Shown piece after piece: positions 1 through 11,817 of a stretch of DNA of 64,000 bases. This DNA is from Umboniibacter marinipuniceus (GTDB taxonomy: Bacteria > Pseudomonadota > Gammaproteobacteria > Pseudomonadales > DSM-25080): positions 310,001-374,000 of the forward strand of contig NZ_REFJ01000002.1 in the NCBI RefSeq assembly GCF_003688415.1, read 5' to 3'. Under the pieces are notes generated by a model. The model saw only the letters and a program-made list of their open reading frames with translations, was not told the origin of the DNA and did not search any database. Both the position numbers and the translations under genes were made by a program. Within the stretch, counting starts at the first letter, position 1. Every line of letters begins with the position of its first letter.

Positions 1-101
1 CGCCACATCTAAAGCCAGACTTGGTCATGGCGGCAAGTAAGGCCAAAAGTACGGCGGAGATCGATGATCTCTTCAAGGATGTAAGGCTACCCGTTTTCTA
101 A
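1..101 (+). CDS. 3' end of an unidentified gene (partial)
   Basis: An open frame enters from the left edge (codons from base 3) and ends at a TAA at 99-101. It encodes a tail of about 32 residues ending in DDLFKDVRLPVF. It converges on pabB and overlaps that gene's 3' end by about 15 bases, as often happens with tail-to-tail neighbours. I do not recognise the family from so short a fragment. The open frame running to the edge and the plausible composition are the only support. Confidence 0.35.
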   Translation, partial: PHLKPDLVMAASKAKSTAEIDDLFKDVRLPVF

Positions 102-1487
102 CTCTTGGTCGTGCTCAAGCTCGCCACCTAGGGCGCTAACAAAGGCTCTAATCTTGTTTCGGGACTCGGCTTGTTCGGCGTTTGCGTTGGAGTCCGCAAC
201 AATGCCTCCGCCGCCCCAGATATGAAGCGCGTCTTGATCTTTAACAAGCGTACGGATAGCGACGTTAGAATCTAAGTTACCGTGACTAGAAAGGTAGAAA
301 ATTGTCCCGCAGTAAGCTGAGCGACGAGTAGACTCCAACTCCTCGATGATCTCCATGGCGCGAATCTTAGGCGCACCGGTGATACTCCCGCCTGGCAACG
401 TAGCTTCTAACAAGTCCACGGCATCATACTGCTCATCAAGCTGCGCTTTTATCGTACTGACTAGGTGGAAGACGTTAGCATACGGTTCCACATCAAAAAG
501 TTTGCTTACTTTGACACTACTTGGCTTGGCAACACGACCAATATCATTCCTCAATAGGTCAACGATCATTAGGTTCTCCGCGCGATCCTTTTCGGAATTA
601 ACCAAAGTTTCCTTGGCGGCTTGATCGGCGGCAGGATCGTCAAAGCGAGGCATCGTACCTTTTATGGGTTGAGTGGTAATCTCGCTATTCTTCAATTGGA
701 CTAGTCGTTCAGGTGAAACACTAATCACTGCTTGATCGTCAGAAACTGGAATCAGTGCATTAAAGGGAGATTGCACCGAACGTTTCACGCGTTTGTAGAT
801 CGCTAGTGCGGATTCACTGTAGGTGGCTGAGAAGCGCTGGGTGTAGTTCACTTGATAACAGTCACCCGCGTTGATGTAACCATGAATCGCTGCTATCGCC
901 TTTTGGTATTCAGCGAGAGAGGTTGAAGCAGTCCAAGTTCGTGGTTGAACGTTGTCAGAAAGCACTTCAACTGCTGAATCGCAACGTTCGCGATACTGCT
1001 GAACCAAATTCATAATCTGTTGGTGAAGTTTATGGTCTTGTACCGTTAGCCAGGCACGATGACTTCCATGGCATTGCACTACGGCCCAGTCATAGCGAGA
1101 GACAAAGGCAGTTGGAATCGTAGGGTTATGCTTGTCACCAATTGGGCAAATGGCATCGAGCACCTGGTTGACGTCGTAGCCAATATAACCAATCAGCCCA
1201 CGAGTGAATAGCCGCGCCTCGCGATCTTGCTGTGAGCTTTCGGGCTGATGAAGCTTGCGGAGTAGCTCAAAGAACTGTGCCGGACTGTGACAGCTGAGCT
1301 GATCATCTTGGGTGAGCTCTAAGCGCTCAGGCCATAAAGCTAGCGTGGCACTTGGCCCAGCAGTGATAATGTCATTGTTGGCACGCGAGTGATTTGCGCC
1401 GTCGAGTAACATCGGTTTACCTAGCGGAGACAGAATCTCAAACCAGTCGGTTGCATCGTCAAAATAAGGTAGCTCGAGGTTACTCAA
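87..1487 (-). CDS. pabB: Aminodeoxychorismate synthase component I (PabB)
   Basis: 466 residues of the chorismate-binding family. PabB works with the amidotransferase PabA to turn chorismate and glutamine into 4-amino-4-deoxychorismate for folate synthesis in the cytosol. The motif PIKGT (Lys about 276) is the PabB signature; anthranilate synthase TrpE has Ala in place of this Lys. The C-terminal half carries the family blocks ENLMIVDLLRND, PGGSITGAPK and YCGTIFYLS. Length fits full-size PabB. It lies about 30 bases downstream of ppsR on the same strand and may be co-transcribed with it. No pabA or pabC is in the window, so the pathway is completed elsewhere. Confidence 0.93.
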   Translation of the reverse strand: MSNLELPYFDDATDWFEILSPLGKPMLLDGANHSRANNDIITAGPSATLALWPERLELTQDDQLSCHSPAQFFELLRKLHQPESSQQDREARLFTRGLIGYIGYDVNQVLDAICPIGDKHNPTIPTAFVSRYDWAVVQCHGSHRAWLTVQDHKLHQQIMNLVQQYRERCDSAVEVLSDNVQPRTWTASTSLAEYQKAIAAIHGYINAGDCYQVNYTQRFSATYSESALAIYKRVKRSVQSPFNALIPVSDDQAVISVSPERLVQLKNSEITTQPIKGTMPRFDDPAADQAAKETLVNSEKDRAENLMIVDLLRNDIGRVAKPSSVKVSKLFDVEPYANVFHLVSTIKAQLDEQYDAVDLLEATLPGGSITGAPKIRAMEIIEELESTRRSAYCGTIFYLSSHGNLDSNVAIRTLVKDQDALHIWGGGGIVADSNANAEQAESRNKIRAFVSALGGELEHDQELENG

Positions 1488-1516
1488 TTAATTCTATCTC
1501 CGATAAAGCGCAACGA

Positions 1517-2338
1517 CTAAAGCATCTTCCGCTTGATCCCGACTTCGGCCAGAATCCGGGTGGAAATTTCCTCCACCGAGTGATGCGTCGTATTAATACT
1601 AGGTATACGATGCTTGCGATAGATAGCTTCCACCATCCGCACTTCGTCAGCACACTGCCGCAGACTAGAGTAGCGACTATTAGGGCGTCGTTCATGACGG
1701 ATGGCCGCTAGGCGATTAGGCGCAATAGTCAGACCGAACAGTTTGTGTCTATACGCTTGGAGAGGCCGGGGTAGATTGAAATTATCGGCATCATCTTCAG
1801 TGATGGGATAGTTAGCGGCTTTGATTCCATATTGAAGGGCCAGATACAGGCAAGTCGGCGTTTTACCGCAGCGAGAGACGCCAACTAATATGATATCCGC
1901 ATCGGCGTAGTTCTTAATTTGGGCGCCATCGTCGTTATCAAGTGAATAATGGACTGCGTCCATTCTGCTCTGATATTTTTGTTCGTTGGCAATATTATGG
2001 GTTTGCCCCATCTCATGATTTGAAAGCGCGCTAAGTTCCTTCTCGATAGGCCCCAAAAAGGCATCAAAACTATCTAGCATCAACGCGTCAGCGTTTTGAA
2101 TGATAGCCCGAATCTCGTCACTAATAATGGTTGAAACTACGATTGGCCGTTCGTCACCGCGCTTTGATTCGTTAATCATCGCAACCGCTCGATAGGCCTT
2201 CTCTGGCGTATCAACATAGGGGAGCGAGAGTTCTTCGAATTCAATGGCTGGAAACTGAGTGATCAGACTGCGCCCCACGTTTTCGGCCGTGATGCCAGTT
2301 CCATCCGAAACAAAGTATGCATAGCGTTTTGTAGTCAT
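1517..2338 (-). CDS. ppsR: Phosphoenolpyruvate synthase regulatory protein (PSR)
   Basis: 273 residues of the DUF299 kinase/pyrophosphorylase family. PSR proteins switch PEP synthase off and on by ADP-dependent phosphorylation and Pi-dependent dephosphorylation of a Thr next to its catalytic His. Visible features are the N-terminal YFVSDGTGITAE block and the P-loop GVSRCGKTPT followed by AANYPITEDD. The frame stays open 40 codons further upstream, but ATG 2338 gives the N-terminus normal for the family (MTTKRYAYFVSDGTG), so I use that start. It is transcribed divergently from ppsA, its substrate, an arrangement also seen in Pseudomonas and E. coli. Confidence 0.95.
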   Translation of the reverse strand: MTTKRYAYFVSDGTGITAENVGRSLITQFPAIEFEELSLPYVDTPEKAYRAVAMINESKRGDERPIVVSTIISDEIRAIIQNADALMLDSFDAFLGPIEKELSALSNHEMGQTHNIANEQKYQSRMDAVHYSLDNDDGAQIKNYADADIILVGVSRCGKTPTCLYLALQYGIKAANYPITEDDADNFNLPRPLQAYRHKLFGLTIAPNRLAAIRHERRPNSRYSSLRQCADEVRMVEAIYRKHRIPSINTTHHSVEEISTRILAEVGIKRKML

Positions 2339-2399
2339 GTAGTCGGTTTCCCATAAACCCGATGTATGGATTGCAGAAATGTATAGATTAGTAGCGCTA

Positions 2400-2427
2400 T
2401 TAGCAAGTGGAATAACTGCACTATAAT
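2400..2427 (+). promoter_or_regulatory. Candidate promoter of ppsA
   Basis: A perfect TATAAT at 2422-2427 has a weak -35-like TTAGCA at 2400-2405, with a 16-base spacer. Transcription would begin near 2434. That puts the upstream in-frame ATG at 2426 outside the transcript and supports the GTG start of ppsA at 2471. The -10 is convincing; the -35 matches only four of six consensus positions. Confidence 0.45.
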
Positions 2428-2470
2428 GTCCCCATACACTATAGATGACTCCACACAAAGAGGTGCTCCC

Positions 2471-4840
2471 GTGGCTGATAATGTGCTTTGGTTTAACGAA
2501 TTGAATATGTCTGACGTTGATCGCGTGGGCGGCAAAAACGCCTCACTCGGTGAGATGATCAGCAATTTAGCTAACGCTGGTGTCAACGTCCCAGGTGGCT
2601 TTGCAACCACAGCAAGTGCATACCGAAGCTTCCTGATCGATACCGGTCTTAAGGCCAAGATCGACGCGGCACTCGACGCGCTAGACGTTGAAGATGTCAA
2701 CGAGCTTGCGCGTGTCGGTAAACAAGTACGGGAATGGGTCATGGAGCAAAAGCTTCCTGACAGCTTAGAAGTGGATGTTCGTAAAGCCTATGACGAACTC
2801 GCTGTCAATGGTGTGGATGCGGTAGTAGCGGTACGTTCATCCGCCACAGCAGAAGATCTTCCCGACGCGAGCTTTGCCGGGCAGCAGGAGACTTTCCTCA
2901 ATATTCAAGGTTTCGCTAATGTTATCTCAGCGATGCGCGAAGTCTTCGCCTCGCTTTTCAATGATCGTGCCATTGCCTACCGAGTTCACAAAGGCTTTGA
3001 TCATTCTGAAGTGGCGCTATCGGCAGGCATTCAACGTATGGTTCGTAGTGAAACGGGTGCCGCAGGTGTCATGTTTACAATGGATACCGAGTCTGGCTTT
3101 AATGACGTAGTGTTCATTACCTCAAGTTACGGTCTGGGCGAAACCGTGGTTCAGGGTGCAGTAAACCCGGACGAGTTCTTCGTACACAAGCAAACCTTGG
3201 CGGCTGGGCGCCCGGCAATTATTCGCCGAACGCTTGGTTCCAAGATGATTAAGATGGTTTATGGCGCTGCAGCAGAAACTGGCCGTTCAGTTGAGACCGT
3301 AGGCGTCGATATTGCCGAACAGCAGCAATTTTCGTTGACCAATGATGAAATTGAATCGCTGGCCAAACAGGCGATGATCATTGAACAGCATTACGGCCGT
3401 CCTATGGACATTGAATGGGCCAAAGACGGTGATGATAATGGCTTGTACATTGTCCAAGCTCGCCCTGAGACGGTTAAATCTAGAGAGAATATCAACCAAC
3501 TCGAGCGCTATGTGATCAAGGAGCAGGGCACTATTGTTGCTGAGGGTCGCTCAATTGGTCAGCGAATTGGCCAGGGTAAGGTTATTAACATCACTGATCT
3601 ATCACAAATGGATCAAGTGGAGCAGGGCGACGTACTGGTCACTGATATGACGGACCCTGACTGGGAGCCCGTCATGAAGCGTGCTTCGGCGATTGTCACT
3701 AATCGTGGTGGACGAACTTGTCACGCCGCAATTATCGCGCGTGAGCTCGGCATCCCGGCTGTTGTTGGTTGTGGCGATGCAACCAAGGTCCTCAACACGG
3801 GTGATGAGGTTACCGTGTCCTGTGCTGAGGGCGATACCGGCTTCATCTATTCTGGCTTACTTCAGTTTGATATTAACCGCAGCGATTTGGCCGCGATGCC
3901 AGAGCTTCCTTTCAAGATCATGATGAACGTTGGTAATCCAGATCGCGCCTTTGACTTCCAAGGTCTTCCTAATGCTGGTGTTGGTCTGGCTCGCTTGGAA
4001 TTCATTATCAATCGAATGATCGGTGTCCACCCTAAAGCTCTGTTGAACTACGAGCTTATGGCCGCCGACGTGCGCGAATTAATTGATGATCGTATGGCTG
4101 GCTATGAATCGCCGGTTGAATTTTACGTTCAAAAGCTTGTTGAAGGTATGAGTACCCTGGCGGCATCGTTCGCTGATCAGCCAGTTATCGTTCGTATGTC
4201 AGATTTTAAGTCTAATGAATATGCTCACCTAATTGGTGGTATGGACTTCGAACCTGTTGAAGAAAACCCGATGCTTGGCTTCCGTGGCGCTAGCCGCTAC
4301 TTGGCGCCGAGTTTCCGCGACTGCTTCGATCTAGAGTGCCGAGCTCTTAAGATTGTTCGCGAAGATATGGGTTTCAAGAATGTACAGATTATGGTGCCGT
4401 TTGTTCGTACCGTCAGTGAAGCGGCCGACGTGATTGGCCTGCTGGCTGAGAATGGTCTGGAGCGTGGGAAAGACGATCTGAAAGTCATCATGATGTGTGA
4501 GTTACCCGCTAACGCGTTGTTAGCCGATCAGTTCCTGGCGTACTTCGATGGCTTCTCTATAGGTTCAAATGACCTCACGCAGTTGACGCTTGGTTTAGAT
4601 CGCGATTCAGGTTTAGTCGCGCAACTGTTCGATGAGCGTAATGATGCCGTTAAAGCGCTCCTAAGCATGGCGATTAAAGCCTGTAAGGATCAAGGTAAGT
4701 ACGTTGGTATCTGCGGGCAGGGGCCAAGTGATCACATTGATTTCGCGCGTTGGTTAATGGAGCAGGGTATTGATTCGGTTTCTTTGAATCCCGATTCCGT
4801 CCTTGAAACATGGCTTTATCTCGCAGACAAAGACGCCTAG
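2471..4840 (+). CDS. ppsA: Phosphoenolpyruvate synthase
   Basis: 789 residues from the chosen start (E. coli 792). It converts pyruvate, ATP and water to PEP, AMP and Pi, the entry to gluconeogenesis from C3 substrates. Domain order: N-terminal ATP-grasp with [11 protein letters not shown] and [17 protein letters not shown]; central swivelling domain with GGRTCHAA (phospho-carrier His about 418); C-terminal PEP/pyruvate barrel with [14 protein letters not shown] and [16 protein letters not shown]. The frame is open to an ATG at 2426, but that codon overlaps the TATAAT. GTG 2471 has AAGAGGTG just upstream at good spacing and gives [11 protein letters not shown], matching family N-termini. The neighbouring ppsR encodes its regulator. 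Confidence 0.96.
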   Translation: MADNVLWFNELNMSDVDRVGGKNASLGEMISNLANAGVNVPGGFATTASAYRSFLIDTGLKAKIDAALDALDVEDVNELARVGKQVREWVMEQKLPDSLEVDVRKAYDELAVNGVDAVVAVRSSATAEDLPDASFAGQQETFLNIQGFANVISAMREVFASLFNDRAIAYRVHKGFDHSEVALSAGIQRMVRSETGAAGVMFTMDTESGFNDVVFITSSYGLGETVVQGAVNPDEFFVHKQTLAAGRPAIIRRTLGSKMIKMVYGAAAETGRSVETVGVDIAEQQQFSLTNDEIESLAKQAMIIEQHYGRPMDIEWAKDGDDNGLYIVQARPETVKSRENINQLERYVIKEQGTIVAEGRSIGQRIGQGKVINITDLSQMDQVEQGDVLVTDMTDPDWEPVMKRASAIVTNRGGRTCHAAIIARELGIPAVVGCGDATKVLNTGDEVTVSCAEGDTGFIYSGLLQFDINRSDLAAMPELPFKIMMNVGNPDRAFDFQGLPNAGVGLARLEFIINRMIGVHPKALLNYELMAADVRELIDDRMAGYESPVEFYVQKLVEGMSTLAASFADQPVIVRMSDFKSNEYAHLIGGMDFEPVEENPMLGFRGASRYLAPSFRDCFDLECRALKIVREDMGFKNVQIMVPFVRTVSEAADVIGLLAENGLERGKDDLKVIMMCELPANALLADQFLAYFDGFSIGSNDLTQLTLGLDRDSGLVAQLFDERNDAVKALLSMAIKACKDQGKYVGICGQGPSDHIDFARWLMEQGIDSVSLNPDSVLETWLYLADKDA

Positions 4841-4850
4841 TGTCACCCAA

Positions 4851-4910
4851 GTACCCACACGCTTGCTAGTTTGTGGGTACGCTATCGCTTGCATTGCCCA
4901 GAAACTGGGC
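4851..4910 (+). terminator. Two small hairpins after ppsA
   Basis: GTACCCAC (4851-4858) pairs perfectly with GTGGGTAC (4873-4880). GCCCAG (4896-4901) then pairs with CTGGGC (4905-4910) across a 3-base loop. Neither is followed by a clear run of T, so this is at best a weak terminator or an mRNA-stabilising end for ppsA. Confidence 0.35.
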
Positions 4911-4949
4911 TTATGGCATACTTCGGTGACTGCTTTTAGGATCTAATCT

Positions 4950-5891
4950 ATGAATATTTCTCGTGTCGACCTCAATCTTCTGGTGTATTTCGATGTATTG
5001 CTGGAGGAGAAGAACGTCACTCGTGCTGGGGCGGTGTTAGGCATAACCCAGCCTGCGATGAGTAACGGTTTACGTAGGTTGCGCGAGTTATTCGATGATC
5101 CGTTGCTGGTCCGCACTACTGAGGGCATGACACCCACGGAAAAAGCACTCTCTATTCAACCGCGTGTCCGCCACATTCTTACCGAAATAGAACAGGTACT
5201 TCAGCCTACTGAAGGTTTTGAGCCCGAATTTTCTAGCCGAATGTTTCGAATCATCGTGGGCGACTACGCTGAGTCTACACTCATTCCCGAGGTATTGAAG
5301 CGACTTCGCCGCGAGGCTCCGAACGTGGTGCTTGACCTACTCACACCAAGTGACGCCTCAATCAGTGACTTGGAGCAGGGCAAAGTTGATTTGGCCATTA
5401 ATCGTTTTGACGAATTACCGCAGAGCTTCCATTCTGTGGTTGTCTGGCGTGATAGTTTTTCCTGCTTAATGAGTGCTAATAATCCTTTGTCGGAAAACCT
5501 CAATTTGGACAGCTATCTTGACGCCCAGCATATTTGGGTAAGTAAGACAGGTGTTGGTAGGGGTACGGGTATCAATGTTGAGAATTACAACAAGTTGGGT
5601 TGGGTAGATAGAGCCGTTGAGAAGGCGCGACCGGGTAGTCGGCGTAAGATTGCCATTTTCACTCGTCATTATCAGATGCCAGGAGTGCTAATAGCCCGTG
5701 ATGATTTAGTGGCTACACTGCCAACGCGCGTTGCGAAACGTCACCACAATGATGGTAGTTTCTTTGTCTCTGAGCCACCGTTTTCCATTCCACCCATTGA
5801 ACTGAACATGGCATGGTCACCGTTACTACAACATAATCCTGCCCACCGTTGGCTTCGTAGATTGATTATGGATGTCGCGAGTACCCTTTAG
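4950..5891 (+). CDS. LysR-family transcriptional regulator
   Basis: 313 residues. An N-terminal winged helix-turn-helix (about 1-65: DLNLLVYFDVLLEEKNVTRA, then ITQPAMSNGLRRLRELFDDP) is followed by a periplasmic-binding-like effector domain from about 95. AGGA lies about 9 bases before ATG 4950. The N-terminus resembles the NodD/NahR/LeuO type of LysR regulator. The effector is not predictable. LysR proteins usually control a divergent neighbour, but here the upstream gene is ppsA on the same strand and the gene converges on the GNAT gene (3-base gap), so no target is evident. Confidence 0.88.
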   Translation: MNISRVDLNLLVYFDVLLEEKNVTRAGAVLGITQPAMSNGLRRLRELFDDPLLVRTTEGMTPTEKALSIQPRVRHILTEIEQVLQPTEGFEPEFSSRMFRIIVGDYAESTLIPEVLKRLRREAPNVVLDLLTPSDASISDLEQGKVDLAINRFDELPQSFHSVVVWRDSFSCLMSANNPLSENLNLDSYLDAQHIWVSKTGVGRGTGINVENYNKLGWVDRAVEKARPGSRRKIAIFTRHYQMPGVLIARDDLVATLPTRVAKRHHNDGSFFVSEPPFSIPPIELNMAWSPLLQHNPAHRWLRRLIMDVASTL

Positions 5892-5894
5892 CGC

Positions 5895-6774
5895 TTAGAT
5901 CATTAACCTACGAAAACGTTTGTCGGTTTCACTTCGCTGCCAGACCCGTTTGTAAGCCTGTAGTTGAGTTTCAAGCGCCGGTGAAGCTGCAGGTGCCATA
6001 GCCAGACCCTTGCTGTGTTTACCCTGCACCGCGAATCCAGTGCTCAGCCACATGGCGCCAAGTTCACTTGCGTCCGCTTCGGTGGCTACCCGGTAGTGTA
6101 CACGCGAGTTAAGACGTTGCAGCCAGGTGAAAAACTCCGGACACCTTTCAATCAAAGCTGTCGAGTTTAGCGAGAGTACGAAGATTTCGCTACGAGGGTT
6201 GTTTCGTAGTAACGTCGTCATGGCTGACATCATGTCCGCCAATTCACTTACTATAAGGCTAAAGTCAGGCTCAAAGACGTATATTTCACGTCGGGCGCAC
6301 TGAATAATGGTTAAACGGTTGCTAGCGAAGGCTGAGGGCGTAATGGCGCTATCCCTGGGGGGAAGTGATAGCCTCATAGTAACGTGCTCTATCCCCGCCT
6401 CTTGATAGCTTTCTCCGTCAACGTTAAAGCCCAATTTGGCATAAAAACCGGCAGCTTGAGCTTGCGCGTGGAGGTAAAGAGAAAGGAAGCCAGCGTGGTG
6501 GCCAACCTCCACCAGCGCTTTAAGGAGGAGGGCGCCTATACCAAGTCCTCGCGATGCCTTAAGCACCGCCATTCTGCCAATCTTTCCGTTCGGCATAAGA
6601 CGACCTGTTCCAACCAATTCATTATGGTGGTATGCCAAAACATGAACACACTTCGCATCTTGGCCGTCCCATTCAATCCTTTCGTCTACACCCTGTTCCT
6701 TAACAAAGACTTGATGCCGAATAGCGTGGAGCTTGGCTTCGTCCTCGGGCCACATGGCGCGAACCACACGAATA

Positions 6775-6782
<8 letters not shown>
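5895..6782 (-). CDS. GNAT N-acetyltransferase with an extra C-terminal domain
   Basis: 295 residues. Residues 1 to about 138 are a complete GNAT fold of the ElaA/YjcF type: RHQVFVKEQGVD at the start, the acetyl-CoA loop region ASRGLGIGALLLKALVE, then FYAKLGF. Residues of about 150-295 form a second domain I cannot name. It contains IYVFEPDFSLIVSELADMM, FVLSLNSTALIERCPEF and VHYRVATEADA, and its tail is rich in basic and aromatic residues. The start overlaps the end of roxA by 8 bases, so they are translationally coupled. The acyl acceptor is unknown. From memory, a GNAT gene beside roxA and purB also occurs in Pseudomonas. Confidence 0.8.
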
Positions 6783-9304
<2,522 letters not shown>

Positions 9305-9392
9305 TTATCCTAATGAAATGAATGTTGGGGCCATTTTAGCTGAATCTTAAACCCTTCGCATGATCATTTCAGTGTGAATAGCACCAAGAGGA

Positions 9393-10004
9393 TCAGTCTG
9401 CTGCGTCTAGCCACGCTTCAAGTTGGCGATTGATTTTACCCCGTTGAAAAAGCAACTGATATCGGCGGCCATTTAGGTTGCGCCAGAGCATTGCTGCGCG
9501 GATCCCAGCAAAGAGGAGTGCGCGAATACGACTTGCCACTCTATCTTGGGTTAACCAATTAGCGTCACCAACGATTTGAACTCGATGGCTCAAGGTGGAG
9601 AAAGTAGCTTGATACAAGTTGCTAAGCGAGCCGCTAACCGAGTCATGTTCGTAGCCGTAAAGCTCCACCTGACGACTACTCAGTGCTAGGCCATCGTCAA
9701 TCTTTGCCATGAAGTCCTCTCGTGAACGCATCTGCTTTTCTAACTGGATCATCCCCATGACATAGATCATTAGGTTCTGATAGTTGGCCTTCTGTTGCTT
9801 GGCGATGTCCACGCAAACCTTTGCACCGTAGCGAAGGTTGTTCACATTGGTGTAGATTTCTTCGACGTCATTAGCCCGGTTACTAAAAACGCTTTTGATT
9901 ACCGATGAGTAAGCTTCCTCGTCACAGCGACCGTGACGTGCTAGTTCACCAATGAGGTCAGCGCATTGAAACATAGCTGCTACGGCGAGCGTACGCGATT
10001 CCAT
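9393..10004 (-). CDS. hflD: High frequency lysogenization protein HflD homolog
   Basis: 203 residues, mostly helical. HflD is a membrane-associated protein that in E. coli binds lambda CII; its housekeeping role is unclear. The N-terminal ESRTLAVAAMFQCADLIGELARHG and the later RIRALLFAGIRAAMLWRNLNGRRYQLLFQR match the family. ATG 10004 overlaps the mnmA stop (TAATG) and has GAGG 7 bases upstream; a TTG two codons earlier is less likely. The order mnmA-hflD-purB is conserved with E. coli. Confidence 0.93.
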   Translation of the reverse strand: MESRTLAVAAMFQCADLIGELARHGRCDEEAYSSVIKSVFSNRANDVEEIYTNVNNLRYGAKVCVDIAKQQKANYQNLMIYVMGMIQLEKQMRSREDFMAKIDDGLALSSRQVELYGYEHDSVSGSLSNLYQATFSTLSHRVQIVGDANWLTQDRVASRIRALLFAGIRAAMLWRNLNGRRYQLLFQRGKINRQLEAWLDAAD

Positions 10005-11095
10005 TAGCAATCCTCGTTGTAGAAACGATTAATCACGGCACCGCCGAGACACTGGTCGCCTTGATAGAAGACAACACTTTGACCGGGCGTGATGGCACGC
10101 TGAGGTTCATCGAAGCGAACAATCAAACCGCCCTCGGAGGCTTCAACGCGGCAGCGTTGATCCGGTTGTCGATAACGCGTCTTTGCCATGAGGGGCTTAG
10201 AGAGGTCCACGGAGGTGTTAATCCAAGTAACTTGATTAGCTTCCAGTGTGGTGTGAAATAACGCCGGATGATTTGTCCCCTGAACAACCACGAGTTCATT
10301 TGTCTCGAGGCGTTTCTGGGCAACGAACCATGGCTCATCAGACGCACCCGCCATACCACCTATTCCTAAACCTTGGCGCTGTCCGTAGGTGTAGTACATC
10401 AGGCCAACATGTTCGCCAATTTTACTTCCGTCTAGGGTAATAATATCGCCCGATTGATGAGGTAGGTAAGTGTTTAAAAAGTCACTAAAACGTCGCTCGC
10501 CAATGAAGCAGATGCCAGTGCTGTCTTTCTTTTTTGCGGTGACCAGCTCGTATTTCTCCGCCAGTGCGCGAACATCTGACTTGTCCATCTCGCCAATTGG
10601 GAAATAGCTGCGGGCAAACTCTTTGTTGGTGACAGCGTGGAGAAAGTAGCTCTGATCCTTATTGCCATCAAGGCCTTTCAGTAAGGTTGTTTCACCGTTT
10701 TCGTTAGTGCCTCGGCGGACGTAGTGGCCGGTAGCAATAGCCTGAGCACCCAGTGCTTCGGCATATTCAAGGAAGACCTTAAATTTAATCTCTCGGTTAC
10801 AGAGGATGTCGGGGTTTGGCGTGCGCCCAGCTTTGTATTCTTCTAGAAAATGCTCGAAGACGTTATCCCAATACTCGGCGGCGAAGTTTGCTGTGTGAAG
10901 TGTGATACCTAGTTTGTCCGCGACAGCCTGTGCGTCCGCTAGATCAGTCATTGCGGTACAATATTCACTGCCGTCATCTTCGTCCCAATTTTTCATAAAG
11001 AGACCTTCAACATGATAGCCTTGCTCTAGCAACACGGCGGCAGTGACGGATGAATCAACACCACCAGACATTCCTACAATCACTTTCTCTGTCAT
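10004..11095 (-). CDS. mnmA: tRNA-specific 2-thiouridylase MnmA
   Basis: 363 residues. It installs the 2-thio group on wobble uridine 34 of tRNA-Lys, Glu and Gln, using sulfur relayed by TusE. Visible are the PP-loop GMSGGVDSS (8-16) and the two catalytic cysteines: Cys99 in [12 protein letters not shown] and Cys196 in [12 protein letters not shown]. The block GHYVRR and the beta-barrel C-terminus are also present. It follows rluE by 8 bases and overlaps hflD by 1 base. In E. coli the Nudix gene nudJ sits between rluE and mnmA; it is absent here. Confidence 0.97.
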   Translation of the reverse strand: MTEKVIVGMSGGVDSSVTAAVLLEQGYHVEGLFMKNWDEDDGSEYCTAMTDLADAQAVADKLGITLHTANFAAEYWDNVFEHFLEEYKAGRTPNPDILCNREIKFKVFLEYAEALGAQAIATGHYVRRGTNENGETTLLKGLDGNKDQSYFLHAVTNKEFARSYFPIGEMDKSDVRALAEKYELVTAKKKDSTGICFIGERRFSDFLNTYLPHQSGDIITLDGSKIGEHVGLMYYTYGQRQGLGIGGMAGASDEPWFVAQKRLETNELVVVQGTNHPALFHTTLEANQVTWINTSVDLSKPLMAKTRYRQPDQRCRVEASEGGLIVRFDEPQRAITPGQSVVFYQGDQCLGGAVINRFYNEDC

Positions 11096-11103
11096 AAATT
11101 CTC

Positions 11104-11718
11104 TTAGCGCTTAGTGCGCGTTCGTCCTCTCATATTTGTTCTGTTGGTGCCGCCACGTTTAGCCTTTGCGCTAACGGGCATATTCACCGTAATCTCTTTA
11201 AATTCCCCAGGGCGCAGTGGTTCCAATTGCCACGGTCCAATGGATGCTCTAATTAAGCGGAGGGTGGGGTTACCCACAGCGGCGGTCATCCGGCGCACTT
11301 GACGGTTCCGCCCTTCGCTTAGGCTAAGCTCTATCCAGCTTGTATTCAACCTAGCATTGACCGGGGGGTGTCGGTCCCAGAGCCCAGCTGGCTTAGCAAT
11401 TCGCTTAACTTGAGCAGGGCGTGTTAAACCATCATTTAGCTGGACGCCTTTTCTCAGCAGTTGTAATGCTTCATCGGTGATGATGCCTTCAATCTCTACC
11501 TGGTAGATTTTCTTCTTGTTACTCGAAGGGTGGGCAATTTGATGCTGTAATTGTCCGTCATCGGTAAGTAACAGCAGCCCTTCACTGTCTTTATCTAAGC
11601 GACCGGCAGGGTATACGCCTGCAATCGGCACGTATGCGGCTAGTGTCTCTTCGTCCGCACTCCCAGTAAATTGTGAGAGTACGCCATAGGGTTTGTTTAA
11701 AAGGATTAGCCTAGCCAT
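11104..11718 (-). CDS. rluE: Pseudouridine synthase, RsuA/RluB/E/F family (probably RluE)
   Basis: 204 residues. The family isomerises uridine in rRNA; E. coli RluE modifies 23S U2457. The catalytic-Asp motif is [13 protein letters not shown], followed by [24 protein letters not shown] and [15 protein letters not shown]. There is no N-terminal S4 domain, which fits RluE rather than RsuA, RluB or RluF. The Arg/Lys-rich tail ([14 protein letters not shown]) would suit rRNA binding. It is divergent from icd, as in E. coli, which supports the RluE name. Confidence 0.88.
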   Translation of the reverse strand: MARLILLNKPYGVLSQFTGSADEETLAAYVPIAGVYPAGRLDKDSEGLLLLTDDGQLQHQIAHPSSNKKKIYQVEIEGIITDEALQLLRKGVQLNDGLTRPAQVKRIAKPAGLWDRHPPVNARLNTSWIELSLSEGRNRQVRRMTAAVGNPTLRLIRASIGPWQLEPLRPGEFKEITVNMPVSAKAKRGGTNRTNMRGRTRTKR

Positions 11719-11817
11719 TCACACCGTCTATACGCTCCCATTGAGCGGTATTCATTTTAGTTAACTCTATGATAGAGTATTTCTACTGTTAGCACTGCAC
11801 TGAGAAGCACCTATTTT

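Noticed and set aside
1394-1711. 105-codon plus-strand frame across pabB/ppsR
   Set aside because: Antisense shadow of two well-supported genes, with no ribosome binding site or family resemblance. Many similar long antisense frames (for example over ftsK, smc and the subtilase) were dropped for the same reason.
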